DNA of 35,200 nt from Pseudomonadota bacterium. GTDB taxonomy: Bacteria > Pseudomonadota > Alphaproteobacteria > Acetobacterales > Acetobacteraceae. Position 1 is the first letter of the stretch. Every line of letters starts with the position of its first letter. The notes beneath the pieces are model-generated. The model was not told the DNA's origin, ran no database searches, and saw only the letters and a list, made by a program, of their open reading frames with translations. The stretch is taken from positions 1 to 35,200 of the forward strand of contig JAJZNE010000044.1 of the NCBI GenBank assembly GCA_021847995.1, written 5' to 3'. Positions 34,354 to 35,200 of the stretch are shown piece by piece. Both the position numbers and the translations under genes were made by a program.

Positions 34354-35200
34354 ATGGCGGCGGCGGACAGAAGGCGGGTGCGCGTGCTGCTGCCCTACCC
34401 GTTCCCCGGTCCGTTCGACTATGCGGTGCCGGCCGGCATGGACCCGCAGCCAGGCGACCTGGTGCTGGCACCGCTCAACCGGCGCGAGACGGTGGGCGTG
34501 GTGTGGGATGGCCGGCCGGACCCGGCGCTGCCCGCGGCACGCCTGAAGCCGCTTGCGGCCGTGTTGGACGCACCCGCCCTGCGCGCCGATCTGCGCGGGC
34601 TGGTGGACTGGATTGCGTCCTATACCCTGGCACGGCCGGGCGAGGTGCTGGCGATGGCGCTGCGGGTCAACGCCCTGCGGCCGGAAGCGGCGCCGACCGG
34701 CTGGCAGGCGGCGGAGAAGCCGCCGGCGGCGGCGCGGCTGACGCCCGCGCGTGCGCGCGTGCTGGCCGCGCTGGCCGCCGGACCGGCGGGCACCGCGGCG
34801 CTCGCGCAGGCGGCCGCGGTCACGCCGGGCGTGCTGCGCAGCATGGCGGAGGGCGGGCTGATCCTGCCGGTCACGCTGCCGCCCCGGCCGCCCTTCGCGG
34901 CACCCGATCCCGACCATCCCGGCCCGGCGCTGTCGGCCGGGCAGGCAGCGGCTGCGGGCGCATTGCGCGAAGCCGTGGCGGCGCGCGCGTTCTCCGTCAC
35001 CCTCCTCGACGGCGTCACCGGGTCGGGCAAAACCGAGGTCTATCTGGAAGCCGTGGCCGAGTGCCTGCGCCAGCGCCGGCAGGCGCTGGTGCTGCTGCCG
35101 GAGATCGCGCTGTCCTCGCAATGGCTGGAGCGTTTCGCGGCGCGCTTCGGCACGGCACCCGCCGCCTGGCACTCCGACCTCACTTCGCGCACGCGGCGCA
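34354..35200 (+). CDS. priA: Primosomal protein N' (PriA helicase), 5' part only
   Basis: The window ends after 282 codons of PriA. The N-terminal DNA 3'-end-binding domain is recognisable ([18 protein letters not shown], landmarks LLPYPFPG and FDYAVP at 12-25), as is the Walker A of the helicase domain, GVTGSGKT at 220-227, and LLPEIALS. The protein restarts stalled replication forks. The usual length is around 700 residues, so more than half lies beyond the window. AGGATG-type context at 34351 gives little spacing to a binding site, so the start is based on homology. Confidence 0.92.
   Translation, partial: MAAADRRRVRVLLPYPFPGPFDYAVPAGMDPQPGDLVLAPLNRRETVGVVWDGRPDPALPAARLKPLAAVLDAPALRADLRGLVDWIASYTLARPGEVLAMALRVNALRPEAAPTGWQAAEKPPAAARLTPARARVLAALAAGPAGTAALAQAAAVTPGVLRSMAEGGLILPVTLPPRPPFAAPDPDHPGPALSAGQAAAAGALREAVAARAFSVTLLDGVTGSGKTEVYLEAVAECLRQRRQALVLLPEIALSSQWLERFAARFGTAPAAWHSDLTSRTRR

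Overview
This is a strongly GC-rich, gene-dense chromosomal window. It looks like a Rhodospirillales alphaproteobacterium, most likely of the Acetobacteraceae. That placement is inferred from the cysteine-poor 41-residue L36, from ftsE-ftsX-ydcF-plsC next to a divergent zinc-ribbon gene, from xerC-DUF484-transaldolase next to divergent priA, and from the DUF2125 protein. I saw no tRNA, rRNA, CRISPR array or intact mobile element.

Layout. Positions 139-1854 hold a small two-helix membrane protein, a SAM methyltransferase and rpmJ. Positions 1956-5940 hold the three-subunit glycolate oxidase glcDEF, followed by a PsiE-like membrane protein. Positions 6574-8657 (minus strand) hold hemW and a frameshifted outer-membrane-type gene. 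Positions 8683-12194 (plus strand) hold a YbaK-family deacylase, an orphan periplasmic binding protein and a GH15 glucoamylase-like enzyme.

The centre of the window, 12199-26302 on the minus strand, is a respiratory island read right to left. First comes a cyanide-insensitive type bd quinol oxidase (cydA, cydB and a 32-residue DUF2474-like peptide). After a 302-nt spacer comes a complete alternative complex III (actA, actB, a fused actC-actD, actE, actF). This runs straight into a 176-residue membrane protein and a caa3-type cytochrome c oxidase (subunit II with fused cytochrome c, A2-type subunit I, subunit III, subunit IV-like). Most junctions are ATGA or TGATG overlaps or gaps under 20 nt. 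The genes therefore describe two routes from quinol to oxygen: directly through bd, or through complex III and its cytochromes to the caa3 oxidase. The latter two are known to form a supercomplex in other bacteria. No oxidase assembly genes (SCO, CtaB, CtaG) are in the window.

The right end is housekeeping: an ACT-domain protein, DUF2125, plsC, ydcF, ftsX and ftsE on the minus strand, zinc-ribbon and cynS on the plus strand, xerC, DUF484 and a transaldolase-family aldolase on the minus strand, and the 5' part of priA running off the window.

The most notable observations are the in-frame ActC-ActD fusion, the uncharacterised 176-residue membrane protein inside the complex III/caa3 operon, and a short ORF coupled by ATGA at both ends between the methyltransferase and rpmJ over a tandem 9-bp repeat. 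The window also holds a frameshifted envelope gene. I did not find a convincing defence or otherwise wholly new system.
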